Assembly (NCBI GenBank): GCA_021811945.1
Contig: JAKAPE010000002.1
Span: 1-53,112 of the forward strand
From: Pseudomonadota bacterium
Lineage (GTDB): Bacteria > Pseudomonadota > Alphaproteobacteria > Rhizobiales > Xanthobacteraceae
Direction of reading: 5' to 3'
Length of the DNA stretch: 53,112 nucleotides
The translations under genes were made by a program, and so were the position numbers. The notes beneath the pieces were generated by a model. It saw only the letters and a list, made by a program, of their open reading frames with translations, was not told where the DNA came from and ran no database searches. Every line of letters starts with the position of its first letter. The stretch's first letter is position 1. Positions 1-8,338 of this stretch are shown here, one piece after another.

Positions 1-72
1 AAGAGATACTCCGACATCTTTCGTCAACCCTTATCAGTGGCAGCCGAGCGCGCCGCGCAACTTTGCACTACT

Positions 73-718
73 CTACTTTGCAGGATTTTGCTTCTTCCAG
101 GGATCCTTCAACATCGGGAAGGTTCCGAACTCGACATCGACAAGATCGCCGTCGTGCTTCTGCACGCGCCGAAGGTAGATGTTCTGCACGATGTCTCGCG
201 TGTCGCGATCGATGGCGATCGGACGGTGCGGGCGGTCCGCAGGATCGTGATAGCCTGGTCCCCGTCGAAATTGCCTTTCAATTGCTTCACCGCATCCAGG
301 ATTGCCGTCTTGCCGTCCCAGCCCCTGCACTGACACGAAATTGAGAATCACGTCTTGACGTATTCCCGATCTTATTCTGTGAGCGTCTGGCGCCGCCACA
401 TTCGGCGTAAAGACCACACCCGCGAGAACGCGTACGTGCTTGCGGGTGACTGGCTCCCGGGCCGGCCGCCTCGCTACTTCGGGATTAGCCCCGGTGTCGT
501 CGGGCGCTACCACCTCGATCCGAACTCCGGGCGGTAGGTCTTTTTCATGTCCCTTCATGTAGAGGCGCAGACCCCTGTCGATTTGTTGGCCATTGGAGGC
601 CAGCATTCCGGAATGTCTGGAAGACACCGATCTCGATCACGGTCTCCGCGGCGACCGGCGCAGTCCACGTGAAAAGAGTCGCGCAAAGACAATGCGAACA
701 GATATTCGAAGGCCTCAA
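73..718 (-). pseudogene. Degenerate branched-chain amino-acid-type ABC transporter substrate-binding protein
   Basis: This is a decayed gene for a LivJ-like periplasmic binding protein, the solute receptor of a high-affinity ABC importer. A TTG-started reading frame gives a signal peptide and a mature start AETVIEIGV. A frameshift then leads into ASNGQQIDRGLRLYMKGHE and DDTGANPEV, typical of the first lobe of this family. The C-terminal stretch IDRDTRDIVQNIYLRRVQK is also typical. Between them roughly 200 residues of a normal ~390-residue protein are missing, and the segment QLKGNFDGDQAI lies in another frame. At least two frameshifts plus a large deletion make function unlikely. No permease or ATPase genes of an importer are present in the window. 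Confidence 0.65.
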
Positions 719-1028
719 TGCCGTGCAGACCCGCGGGAGTATTGCGACGTCCGACCAGGGTATCGAGGATCACCGGCGGCCGGGCGATGCCGGGATCGAG
801 TACCCGTTCCTTCACATTGATCAGTTCCAAGTGTTGAAATGGACTGAGCTCTACGCGGATGCCCTTCGATTGCAGATAGGTGACATCCGAGACCACACCA
901 GCCTTGTTGTTGAAGCCCAGCATGTTGGTGCCAGGCCCAACGGCGCCGGTGAAGGGCAGGATGATAGCGATTTCGACGTAGCGGTTGTTCGACCCCATGG
1001 CCACGAGGGGCTCGATCAGCGGCGCCAC
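719..1028 (-). pseudogene. Unrecognised gene fragment upstream of the binding-protein remnant
   Basis: The reading frame is protein-like (for example GTNMLGFNNKAGVVSDVTYL and RPPVILDTLVGRRNTPAGLH) and its codon use fits a real gene. It begins without a convincing start: the same frame continues upstream of the first GTG and then meets a stop. It looks like the 3' part of a gene whose end abuts or overlaps the signal-peptide region of the binding-protein remnant, as in an operon. I do not recognise the family. The missing 5' part and the decayed neighbour argue that it is a remnant. Confidence 0.4.
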
Positions 1029-1228
1029 GAGTGTTTGCGCCAGCCCTGACCGTTCGTCGACAATGCGGGAGCGTCGGGTGGCGCAAAGGCGCCAACGGCT
1101 CCGCGCGAAGCGTGCCCCGATAACAGGCTCCGCGCCGTCCCCACGTGTACCGCGGCGGCGTTCGGTCTAGCGGAACCCGGGAATCCGGTTCACGCCCCGC
1201 GGGTGTCTCCGGATTGCGCAAACTGCAC

Positions 1229-1255
1229 CCTGGATTTCGCGTTGCGAAATCCAGG
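1229..1255. repeat. Palindromic repeat with GCGAAATCCAGG arms
   Basis: A perfect 12-bp inverted repeat (CCTGGATTTCGC / GCGAAATCCAGG) with a 3-nt loop lies between the topA stop codon and the pseudogenes, and is followed by CTAC. It resembles the ends of the larger element near 33.4 kb (GTAGCCCGGATTT / AAATCCGGGCTAC), so it is probably one copy of a dispersed palindromic family. No T-run follows on the minus strand, so it is not an obvious factor-independent terminator for topA, although the hairpin could stabilise the transcript end. Confidence 0.55.
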
Positions 1256-1289
1256 CTACTTGCTTCGCGCGAGGGGAGGGTCGCTTGTT

Positions 1290-4040
1290 TCATCGGGCGC
1301 TCATTTCCGGCCCGGAACTCTCCACGGCTTTCTTATTCGGCGGCCTGTGTCTTATTGCGTGACGACTTGCCGGCAGCCGCGCCGCGCCCGCCGGCAGCGG
1401 CCGCCGGCCGGCTCGTCGATCTTTGCTTGGTCGTCCCGCGACACGCGAAGAGCGTTTGTCCTGGCGTAGTCTGCCGCGCGGAGCGGGAGCGCCACGCTTG
1501 GCGCGCGCATCGAGGAGCGCGACGGCTTCTTCAAGGGTGGTGGTGTCCGGCGTCTTGTCGCGCGGCAGCGTGGCGTTGACGCCGTCGTGGCTCACGTATG
1601 GGCCGTAGCGCCCGTTTTTCGCAACGACCGGCCCACCCTTGGTCGGATGATCGCCGAGCGCGCGGCCCGGATCGGCGCCGAAGCGACGTCCGCGAAAAAG
1701 ACCTTTGGCGCGCTTCTCGGCCAGGAGTGTCACCGCACGGTTGAGCCCGATATGGAACACGTCGTCGCCGGCCTCGATGTTGGCGTAGGTCCTGCCGTGC
1801 TGCACATAGGGGCCGAAGCGGCCGATGCCAGCGCGGATCGGCTCGCCGTCCTCGGGATGATGGCCGATCTCGCGCGGCAGCGCGAGAAGAGCGCGCGCGC
1901 GCTCAAGGTCGACATCATCCGGGGCCATCCTCTTCGGCAGGCTGGCGCGTTTGGGCTTTTCGCCGTCGACGGCTTCGCCGAGCTGCACATAGGGACCGAA
2001 ACGGCCGCTGCGCAGCGTCACTTCGAGGCCGGTCTTGGAGTCCGTGCCGAGCTTTTTGCCGCCGACCTCGGCGCCGCCTTCGGTCGGCACCGAAAGAGGC
2101 CGCGTGTAGCGGCACTCGGGATAGTTGGAGCAGCCGATGAACGCCCCATATTTCGAGAGTTTCAGCGTGAGCCGGCCGCTGGCGCACGTGGGACATTGCC
2201 GCGGATCGCCGCCGTCGGCGCGCGGAGGGAAGAGGTGCGGAGCGAGCAACGCGTCGAGGGCGTCGATCACTTCCGAGATTTTCAGGTCCTTTGTCTCAGC
2301 GACGGCGGCGATGAAGTCGCGCCAAAAATCGCGCAGCACGTCGCGCCAGGCGATCTCGTGGTTGGCGATGAGGTCGAGCCGCTCCTCGAGCCCCGCGGTG
2401 AAATCGTACTCGACATATTTGGCGAAAAAACTCTCGAGGAAAGCGACAACGACGCGGCCGCGATCCTCGGGGTAGAGTCGGCGCTTTTCCAGCCGCACAT
2501 ATTTGCGGTCCTTGAGCACTTGCAGGATCGAGGCATAGGTGGAGGGCCGGCCGATGCCGAGTTCCTCCAGACGTTTAACCAGCGAGGCTTCGGAGTAGCG
2601 CGGCGGCGGCTCGGTAAAGTGCTGGTTCGCGGCGATCGCGCGTTTGGCGAGGCGTTCGCCGGCGCTCATTTGCGGCAGCCGTCTCGCTTCCTCGTCGTCC
2701 TGATCCTCGTCGCGGCTTTCCTGATAGAGCGCAAGGAATCCGTCGAATTTCACCACCGTTCCGGTCGCGCGCAATTCCAGAAGCCGCTGTCCTTTCCCTC
2801 CCGCACTGGCGGAGGAGGGCAGGGCGGGGATGGCCCTGATATCGGCGGTTGTGCGTTCGAGCTCCGCGGATTCCATCTGGCTCGCCACCGTACGCACCCA
2901 GATCAATTCGTAGAGCTTGGCCTGATCCGCATCGAGATAGCGCTTCGTGCCGGCCGGGCGCCGACCAAGGTCGGTCGGGCGGATCGCTTCGTGCGCTTCC
3001 TGGGCATTCTTGGTCTTGGTCTCGTAACGTCGCGGCGTCGGGGGAACGTAACGGGCGCCGTGGTCGGCCGCGATGACGCCGCGGGCGGCGCTCACCGCCT
3101 CGGCGGCGATTTGGACCCCATCCGTGCGCATATAGGTGATAAGCCCGACGGTTTCGCCGCCGATATCGACACCCTCATAGAGCCGTTGAGCGACCCGCAT
3201 CGTATGGGCCGGCGCGAAGCCGAGCTTTCGGCTTGCTTCCTGCTGCAGGGTCGAGGTCGTGAACGGCGGCTGCGGATGCCGCTTCTGCGGCTTTGCTTCG
3301 ACGGAAGAAACCGTGAAGGCAGCCGCTTCCAGCGCCTGCTTGAGGGCCTCCGCTTGCGCGGCAGTGCCGATATCCAGGCGCTGAAGCTTCTGCCCGTCCG
3401 CGCCGACGAGACGGGCCTGGAATTCCTCGCCACGCGGCGTTGCCAGCGTGGCCATGATCGACCAATATTCGCGGCGGACGAATTTTTCGATTTCCAGTTC
3501 GCGGTCACAAACGAGTCGCAGCGCTACGGACTGCACCCGGCCAGCGGAGCGCGCCCCCGGGAGCTTGCGCCAAAGCACCGGCGAAAGCGTGAAACCGACG
3601 AGATAATCGAGTGCGCGGCGGGCGAGATAGGCATCGACCAATGCCTGGTCGATGCTGCGCGGCTCCTTCATAGCGGCGGTGACGGCCTGCTTGGTGATGG
3701 CGTTGAACACCACGCGCTCGACGGGCAGCTTGCCCAAAGCCCTCTTTTGCTTGAGCACTTCGAGTACGTGCCAGGAGATTGCCTCCCCCTCGCGGTCGGG
3801 GTCGGTGGCTAGGATGAGCTTTTCCGCCTCTTTGGCAGCGCGGGCGATCTCTTTGAGACGCTTTTGTGCCTTGGCATCGATCTCCCAGACCATGCGGAAA
3901 TCGGCGTCCGGATCGACCGAGCCGTCCTTCGCCGGCAGGTCGCGGACATGACCGAACGAGGCCAGGACCTCGTAACCGCGGCCCAGGTATTTATTGATCG
4001 TCTTCGCCTTGGCGGGCGATTCTACCAGCACGAGATGCAT
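1290..4040 (-). CDS. topA: DNA topoisomerase I
   Basis: Type IA topoisomerase that relaxes negatively supercoiled DNA by a single-strand break and a 5'-phosphotyrosine link. The Toprim domain fills roughly residues 1-140 (LVLVESPAKAKTI, ATDPDREGEAI). The catalytic tyrosine is Tyr303 in ITYMRTDG. One four-cysteine zinc ribbon lies at about 616-643 (CPTC ... CSNYPEC). After it come several Topo C-terminal repeats with GRFGPYVQ/GRYGPYV cores and a basic tail. At 916 residues it has the usual length for alphaproteobacteria. The last ~50 residues look out of frame: an alternative frame reads a K/A-rich tail ending KTQAAE at about 1333, so the tail may carry a frameshift. The catalytic part is intact. 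dprA and the transglycosylase gene lie upstream on the same strand. Confidence 0.97.
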   Translation of the reverse strand: MHLVLVESPAKAKTINKYLGRGYEVLASFGHVRDLPAKDGSVDPDADFRMVWEIDAKAQKRLKEIARAAKEAEKLILATDPDREGEAISWHVLEVLKQKRALGKLPVERVVFNAITKQAVTAAMKEPRSIDQALVDAYLARRALDYLVGFTLSPVLWRKLPGARSAGRVQSVALRLVCDRELEIEKFVRREYWSIMATLATPRGEEFQARLVGADGQKLQRLDIGTAAQAEALKQALEAAAFTVSSVEAKPQKRHPQPPFTTSTLQQEASRKLGFAPAHTMRVAQRLYEGVDIGGETVGLITYMRTDGVQIAAEAVSAARGVIAADHGARYVPPTPRRYETKTKNAQEAHEAIRPTDLGRRPAGTKRYLDADQAKLYELIWVRTVASQMESAELERTTADIRAIPALPSSASAGGKGQRLLELRATGTVVKFDGFLALYQESRDEDQDDEEARRLPQMSAGERLAKRAIAANQHFTEPPPRYSEASLVKRLEELGIGRPSTYASILQVLKDRKYVRLEKRRLYPEDRGRVVVAFLESFFAKYVEYDFTAGLEERLDLIANHEIAWRDVLRDFWRDFIAAVAETKDLKISEVIDALDALLAPHLFPPRADGGDPRQCPTCASGRLTLKLSKYGAFIGCSNYPECRYTRPLSVPTEGGAEVGGKKLGTDSKTGLEVTLRSGRFGPYVQLGEAVDGEKPKRASLPKRMAPDDVDLERARALLALPREIGHHPEDGEPIRAGIGRFGPYVQHGRTYANIEAGDDVFHIGLNRAVTLLAEKRAKGLFRGRRFGADPGRALGDHPTKGGPVVAKNGRYGPYVSHDGVNATLPRDKTPDTTTLEEAVALLDARAKRGAPAPRGRLRQDKRSSRVAGRPSKDRRAGRRPLPAGAARLPASRHAIRHRPPNKKAVESSGPEMSAR

Positions 4041-4119
4041 GAAAACCTATCTGTAATCTATTGATTCAACGTGATTTTTATCTTTAGGTCCGGCTTGAGC
4101 CCGAGGCCGCGCCGTCGGG

Positions 4120-4148
4120 AACATGGGTAACGGAACCCGGCCTGTCAA
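4120..4148 (-). promoter_or_regulatory. Possible topA promoter
   Basis: On the minus strand a consensus -35 box TTGACA is followed, after a 17-bp spacer, by CATGTT as a weak -10 box, about 80 nt upstream of the topA start codon. The -35 match and spacing are good but the -10 is poor, so this is tentative. Confidence 0.25.
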
Positions 4149-4295
4149 ATCATTCTGGAGTTTGGACAGGAACTGCGGCAGCAGCGACTGGCCCAAAAAG
4201 TCGCTAAGGTGTGCACTACTTTTGGTAGATGTTATTAATGACATATCTAAAGTAGAGTAACCCGCCCGAACCGGATTGGAAACAGGAGCAGAGGG

Positions 4296-4508
4296 ATGAC
4301 TGCCGAACTGCTACGCAAGCCTGATGCGGCGGAATTTAACGCCACTCTCAGTGCAGTTCTCTACATTGCGTCGCTTACCAACGAACTGGCGCGGCTTGCC
4401 AGCAGCCACGGTCTTGACACCTTGGCCTATCTGCTCGACATGGCGAGGATCGAGGCCGATCAGGTGTCGAAGACGTGGCAGGGCGATCCTCGCGAACGGA
4501 ATCGATAA
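4296..4508 (+). CDS. Small conserved hypothetical protein
   Basis: A 70-residue soluble protein of mixed composition with a predicted helical hairpin (residues ~13-60, LSAVLYIASLTNELARLASS). A purine-rich AGGAG site precedes the ATG at suitable distance. It is divergent from topA and convergent with the transglycosylase gene. Similar short, acidic, helical proteins are common in Bradyrhizobium relatives, as I remember them, but no function can be given. It has no signal peptide, no cysteines and no membrane segment. Confidence 0.6.
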   Translation: MTAELLRKPDAAEFNATLSAVLYIASLTNELARLASSHGLDTLAYLLDMARIEADQVSKTWQGDPRERNR

Positions 4509-4545
4509 GCGCGTGATCGACGCGTGCGATTACGGGCGCCAGCCG

Positions 4546-5760
4546 TCAAGGTGCCCGGATACCGATGCGGGCGAGGAAGGCACGGCTCGGGTAACCGTCG
4601 GGAACCATTCCGAACCTGCGTTGCAGGTCGCGCACCGCATCGCGTTGCTCGAAGTCGAGGTGGCCGGTGAAGTCTCCGATTTTGTAGCCAAGATCGGCCA
4701 GCCTGCGTTCCAGCGCCATGCGCTGTTCGCGTGAAGGCTGGAAGTCGTTTGCGGGCCAGGCCGCGCGGATCGGTCCAAGGCCGCGCAGTTGGTCCGAAAA
4801 CTTCGCGACGGCAAGGGCATAGGCGTCGGAGTTATTAAATTTCTTGAGTACGATAAAATTGTCCGTGACGAGAAAAGCCGGGCCAACCGCGCCGCTCGGG
4901 AAGAACAGAATGGCCGTCGCGGCGCTGGAAGCAGGAAAGGCGCCGCCGTCGGCGCGCCGGAGGCCACGCCGGGCAAAATCGGCGAACGTGCCACGGCTCT
5001 GGCGATAATCGAACCTCGGCGGCAACACGACCTCAAAGCCCCACGGCAAGCCCGGCCGCCAACCCGATTGCCGCAGATAATTCGCGATCGAGGCGAGCAC
5101 GTCAGGCACGCTGTGCCAGATATCGGCGCGGCCACCCCCGTCGAAGTTGACCGCATAGCGCAAATAGCTCGAAGGCAAGAACTGCGGCTGTCCCATGGCG
5201 CCGGCCCACGAGCCGACGAATTCCCGCCGAGGAATATGATCGTCCTGCAGCATCTCGAGCGCGCTGAGCAACTCTTCCCGGAAATAAGGATGCTGAAAGC
5301 GCGCTTGCGCCAGCGTCGCCAGCGAGCGGAACACGTCCCAGCGCTCCGGCGCCTCGCCAAAGGAGGATTCGACGCCCCAGATGGCGACAAGGATGGTCTT
5401 GTCCACGCCGAATTCTTGCTCAACCGCATCGAGCGTCTTCGTCCATTGCGCGCATTCACGCCTTCCCTTGGCAAGGCGTGCCGGCGAAACCAATGCGGCG
5501 AGGTAGGGGGCGAGCGGCTTGCCGTATTCCGGCTCGCGCCGCATCGCCGCCAACACTTTCGGATCGGGACGCATGCCGGCAAGAGCGGCATCGAAAGTCG
5601 TGCGGGTGATGCCGCGTGCGGACGCATCCGGCCAAAGCGCCGCGAGAAAGGCGGTGAAGGAATCGATTGCGGTCGCTCCTGCCGGCATGCAGGCGATCAC
5701 AAGCAGCAAGACCGGCAAGACCGGCAAGACCGGCAAGACCGGCAAGACGCACCGTCGCAT
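4546..5760 (-). CDS. Lytic murein transglycosylase (MltB-like) with peptidoglycan-binding domain
   Basis: Periplasmic enzyme that cleaves the MurNAc-GlcNAc bond of peptidoglycan to give 1,6-anhydromuropeptides. The ATG at 5760 was chosen over the longer ORF because it gives a clean signal peptide (MRRCVLPVLPV...ACMPAGATA). The catalytic acid is probably Glu131 in WGVESSFG, the MltB/SLT motif. The GQPQFLPSSYL block and the C-terminal PG_binding_1 domain (about residues 340-400, RRLADLGYKIGDFTGHLD) support the family. Total 404 residues. The signal peptide's hydrophobic core is made of a 9-bp tandem repeat. It lies downstream of dprA on the same strand, separated by about 110 bp. Confidence 0.9.
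   Translation of the reverse strand: MRRCVLPVLPVLPVLPVLLLVIACMPAGATAIDSFTAFLAALWPDASARGITRTTFDAALAGMRPDPKVLAAMRREPEYGKPLAPYLAALVSPARLAKGRRECAQWTKTLDAVEQEFGVDKTILVAIWGVESSFGEAPERWDVFRSLATLAQARFQHPYFREELLSALEMLQDDHIPRREFVGSWAGAMGQPQFLPSSYLRYAVNFDGGGRADIWHSVPDVLASIANYLRQSGWRPGLPWGFEVVLPPRFDYRQSRGTFADFARRGLRRADGGAFPASSAATAILFFPSGAVGPAFLVTDNFIVLKKFNNSDAYALAVAKFSDQLRGLGPIRAAWPANDFQPSREQRMALERRLADLGYKIGDFTGHLDFEQRDAVRDLQRRFGMVPDGYPSRAFLARIGIRAP
5707..5748 (-). repeat. 9-bp tandem repeat inside the transglycosylase signal peptide
   Basis: Four full copies plus a partial copy of CAAGACCGG (plus strand) encode the repeating LPV tripeptide of the signal peptide h-region. The copies are perfect, so slippage could lengthen or shorten the hydrophobic core in steps of three residues without breaking the frame. 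Confidence 0.9.
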
Positions 5761-5871
5761 CGCTTGGTCCCTCACAGCGAATCCGCCGAGGGGTGACCCA
5801 CTATTACACTTGGTCTTTTGCGAGGCGACGCCGGAGCCAGCAAGTCCGCTGGCAACTGCGGCGGCTGCCAT

Positions 5872-7047
5872 TCACGCCAGCGAAACGAGGCCGCCCCCGT
5901 GGCGTTCGAGGCGACCGGCGATTTCCAATTCCAGCAGCACCATACGCACCACGCCGGGCGAACTGCCTGACATGCGCACGAGATCGTCGATGAGAAGCGG
6001 CGCAGGGCCGAGCAGCGCGACGATGCGCGCACGCTCGTCAGGCGCAGGCTCCGCCTCGTCGATCGACTCGCTCCCGGCCGGCGCCGCCTCGGGCTCGCGG
6101 GCGGGGAGTTCCTTGCCCTCGACGATCGGCTGGAGCACCGAGATGATATCGGCAGTCTCGGTTACCGGCGTTGCGCCCTGCTTGATGAGATCGTTGGTGC
6201 CCTCCGCGCGGGGGTCGAGCGGAGAGCCTGGAACGGCGAATACCTCGCGTCCCTGCTCGACGGCGAAACGGGCGGTAATCAGCGAGCCCGAGCGCTTGGC
6301 TGCCTCGACGATGATGACGCCGAGGGAGAGGCCGGAAATCAGTCGGTTGCGGCGCGGAAAATCGCGCCCGCGCGGTTCCCAGCCGAACGGCATCTCGCTC
6401 ACTGCGGCCCCCGCTCTGAGGATGGCCTCGAGGAGATCGCTATGTTCCGGCGGATAAATGCGGTCCTGGCCGCCGGCGAGGACGGCGATGGTGCCGGCAT
6501 CGAGCGAAGCACGGTGCGCGGCGGCGTCGATCCCGCGCGCCAAGCCGGAGACGACAGCAAAACCGGCCTCGCCGAGTTCGCGCGCGATCCGCTGGGTGAA
6601 CTTTATGCCAGCGCCTGACGCATTGCGCGAGCCGACGATCGCTATGATCGGCAGAGCCAGCGCCGCTACGCAGCCGCGCACTGCGATGAGCGGCGGCGCG
6701 TCGTCGATCATCTGCAGGCGGCTCGGATAGTCGGGTTCGCCCAGCGCCACGAACGCGGCGCCGAGTTTTTGCGCGGCGGCGACTTCGCGCTCGGCCTGTT
6801 CACGTGAAAAGATTTTCAGCTTGGCGCTGGCGCCGCCGCGACGGGCGAGCGAAGGCAATGCCTCAAGCGCTGGGCGCGCCCCGCCATAATGATTGACGAG
6901 GGCGCGAAAGGTCCGCGGACCGACGTTCTCACTGCGAATCAATCGCAGCCAGTCGATCCGCTGCTCGTCGGTCAGATGAACGCCGTTTCGCCCGGCGTTG
7001 CCGTCGCGTTCTTCGCTCACTCGCGCCACGCGCCCCCGCGCTTGCAC
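5872..7047 (-). CDS. dprA: DNA-processing protein DprA
   Basis: Cytoplasmic protein that binds incoming single-stranded DNA and loads RecA during natural transformation; it is also widespread in bacteria not known to be competent. The Rossmann-like domain is clear: [26 protein letters not shown], and [10 protein letters not shown]-terminal winged-helix domain (last ~60 residues, [20 protein letters not shown]) is present. At 391 residues the length is normal. The N-terminal ~25 residues are not conserved, so the start could lie slightly further in. Its neighbours plsY and topA are the usual ones in Hyphomicrobiales. Confidence 0.93.
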   Translation of the reverse strand: MQARGRVARVSEERDGNAGRNGVHLTDEQRIDWLRLIRSENVGPRTFRALVNHYGGARPALEALPSLARRGGASAKLKIFSREQAEREVAAAQKLGAAFVALGEPDYPSRLQMIDDAPPLIAVRGCVAALALPIIAIVGSRNASGAGIKFTQRIARELGEAGFAVVSGLARGIDAAAHRASLDAGTIAVLAGGQDRIYPPEHSDLLEAILRAGAAVSEMPFGWEPRGRDFPRRNRLISGLSLGVIIVEAAKRSGSLITARFAVEQGREVFAVPGSPLDPRAEGTNDLIKQGATPVTETADIISVLQPIVEGKELPAREPEAAPAGSESIDEAEPAPDERARIVALLGPAPLLIDDLVRMSGSSPGVVRMVLLELEIAGRLERHGGGLVSLA

Positions 7048-7099
7048 CCCTGCGCCGCGGTCAAGCTTAGGCGAAAACCGCGCGAGTGTCCCGATTCCC

Positions 7100-7154
7100 C
7101 GATTCCGAAGTTCGCATCATTTTACGGCTCGCTCGTCTGCGAACTTCGGAATCG
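7100..7154. repeat. Perfect 17-bp inverted repeat upstream of dprA
   Basis: Arms CGATTCCGAAGTTCGCA (7100-7116) and TGCGAACTTCGGAATCG (7138-7154) are separated by 21 nt. The structure sits just upstream of the dprA start and downstream of the small exported protein gene, both on the minus strand. It could be an intergenic hairpin, a terminator lacking a T-run, or an operator. Confidence 0.75.
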
Positions 7155-7178
7155 AAGGACACCAGCAACTTTATGAAT

Positions 7179-7255
7179 CTAGTGTGGTTTTGGATTTGAC
7201 GCTCCGATGACGAGTTGCCGCAATGATGATCGGAGCGTCAAATCCACCACACTAG
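7179..7255. repeat. Long palindromic intergenic repeat with CTAG ends
   Basis: Near-perfect arms of 30 and 27 nt (CTAGTGTGGT...GACGCTCCGAT and its complement, differing by three extra T in the left arm) flank a 20-nt loop. The outer ends read CTAG on both sides. The right arm supplies the stop codon of the small exported protein gene. The form suggests a MITE- or REP-like unit; I believe AGTGTGGTGGATTTGACGC is widespread in rhizobial genomes but cannot check this. Confidence 0.7.
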
Positions 7256-7479
7256 CGGTGGTAGATCCGACGTTTTCGTTTGGGTGGGCGAGAAGTGTAC
7301 ACGGGGCCGCAGCCGTGGGTGCCGCAGACGGCGGCGATCTTGTGGACTATTGCGACGCGCGCCGCGGCGGCTCCGAGCGCCGATGACGCCGCGGGCGCCA
7401 TCGCCTGGGCGCCGCCGCCCAGCGTTGCGCATGCGAGAATCGTCGCTGTAACCGCAGTCGTTGCGACCATCTTGGCCAT
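7252..7479 (-). CDS. Small exported protein, basic C-terminus
   Basis: 75-residue protein starting MAKMVATTAV, chosen because AGGAGG lies about eight bases upstream of this ATG. A Sec-type signal peptide (cleavage probably after GGGAQA) is followed by an alanine-rich segment, a CGTHGCGPV motif and a basic tail PPKRKRRIYHR. Short exported proteins with a GCGPV-plus-basic-tail end are common in Bradyrhizobium relatives; function unknown. The stop codon TAG lies within the long palindromic repeat, suggesting that insertion of the repeat defined the present C-terminus. Confidence 0.65.
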   Translation of the reverse strand: MAKMVATTAVTATILACATLGGGAQAMAPAASSALGAAAARVAIVHKIAAVCGTHGCGPVYTSRPPKRKRRIYHR

Positions 7480-7581
7480 ATGAAGCCCTCCTCTCGGTCC
7501 GCGGCACCGCCGCGCCGTTGCTCCGAATCGCACAAGCTTACGGCAAAATGGGAAAAGCGCGAAAGATCGCGAGACGTCGCT

Positions 7582-8217
7582 TCACGAGCCATCGCCGGCC
7601 GCCCGCGAACCGCTTCCGATCTTGCTTTCGCTGCCGTGCAACAACCGCGAAATGTTGGCGCGGTGCATGATCCACAGCAAAGCCGACAGCAGCAAGAACA
7701 GTTGCGCGTACCCGAATTCGCGCTGCCACCACAGGAACGCCGGGGCCGCGGCGCTTGCGACGAGCGCAGCAAGCGAGGAGTAACGGGTTGCCGCGGCGAC
7801 GGCGAGCCAGATCGCGCAGAAGAGGAGCGACGCGGGCCAGGTGAGTCCAATGAGAAGACCGATATAGGTCGCCACGCCCTTGCCGCCGCGAAACCGCAGC
7901 CACACCGGGAATAGGTGACCGAGGAAAGCCCCGCCTGCGGCAATGATCGCAAGATGCGGGCCGAGGAAGTGATTGGTTGCGAGCGCCGCCGCGGTGCCCT
8001 TGAGCACGTCGCCTACGAGCGTTGCTGCGGCAAGCCCCTTGCGGCCGGTGCGCAAGACGTTGGTCGCGCCGATGTTGCCGGAGCCGATGGCGCGCGGGTC
8101 CAGGGCGCCGCAAAGGCGCGTCAGCAAAACGCCGAACGGAATCGAGCCGCAGAGATAGCCGAAGAGGAAAGCCGCAGTATATTCGGCGGCGGAAGGCCAA
8201 GTTATCAAGCTCAGCAT
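7582..8217 (-). CDS. plsY: Glycerol-3-phosphate acyltransferase PlsY
   Basis: Inner-membrane enzyme that transfers the acyl group from acyl-phosphate to glycerol-3-phosphate, the first step of phospholipid synthesis in the PlsX/PlsY route. The ATG at 8217 (MLSLITW) was chosen, since upstream residues of the longer ORF read through a repeat element. Family motifs are [12 protein letters not shown] (~45-56) and FRGGKGVAT (~108-116), with five or so hydrophobic helices. 211 residues is typical. plsY, dprA and topA are often adjacent in this order of bacteria, commonly with pyrB and pyrC; here pyrC is absent from between pyrB and plsY. Confidence 0.95.
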   Translation of the reverse strand: MLSLITWPSAAEYTAAFLFGYLCGSIPFGVLLTRLCGALDPRAIGSGNIGATNVLRTGRKGLAAATLVGDVLKGTAAALATNHFLGPHLAIIAAGGAFLGHLFPVWLRFRGGKGVATYIGLLIGLTWPASLLFCAIWLAVAAATRYSSLAALVASAAAPAFLWWQREFGYAQLFLLLSALLWIMHRANISRLLHGSESKIGSGSRAAGDGS

Positions 8218-8253
8218 GGTTTCAGCACCGTCGCGCAGCCGATCATTACCGCC

Positions 8254-8303
8254 GCGTGGGAATCCCGTCGCCCGGCCGCCGGCAGCAAGAACGGGATCCC
8301 CGC
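8254..8303. repeat. Imperfect palindromic repeat between pyrB and plsY
   Basis: Arms GCGTGGGAATCCCGT and ACGGGATCCCCGC are near complements around a 22-nt GC-rich loop, followed by a TTTCGCG tail. The GGGATCCCCGC core followed by TTTCGCG is typical of dispersed repeats in rhizobial and sphingomonad genomes, as I recall them. It occupies most of the 120-bp gap between pyrB and plsY. Confidence 0.45.
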
Positions 8304-8338
8304 TTTCGCGCGAACGAGCGATCGCAGCTTCGTCGGGC

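Noticed and set aside
1587-3812. 741-residue ORF antisense to topA
   Set aside because: It is the mirror of a GC-rich gene with strong codon bias; no domain signature, and topA is certain.
5707-5748. CRISPR-like array
   Set aside because: The units are 9 bp, contiguous and lack spacers; they are coding tandem repeats. No array with 25-40-bp repeats and regular spacers was seen anywhere.
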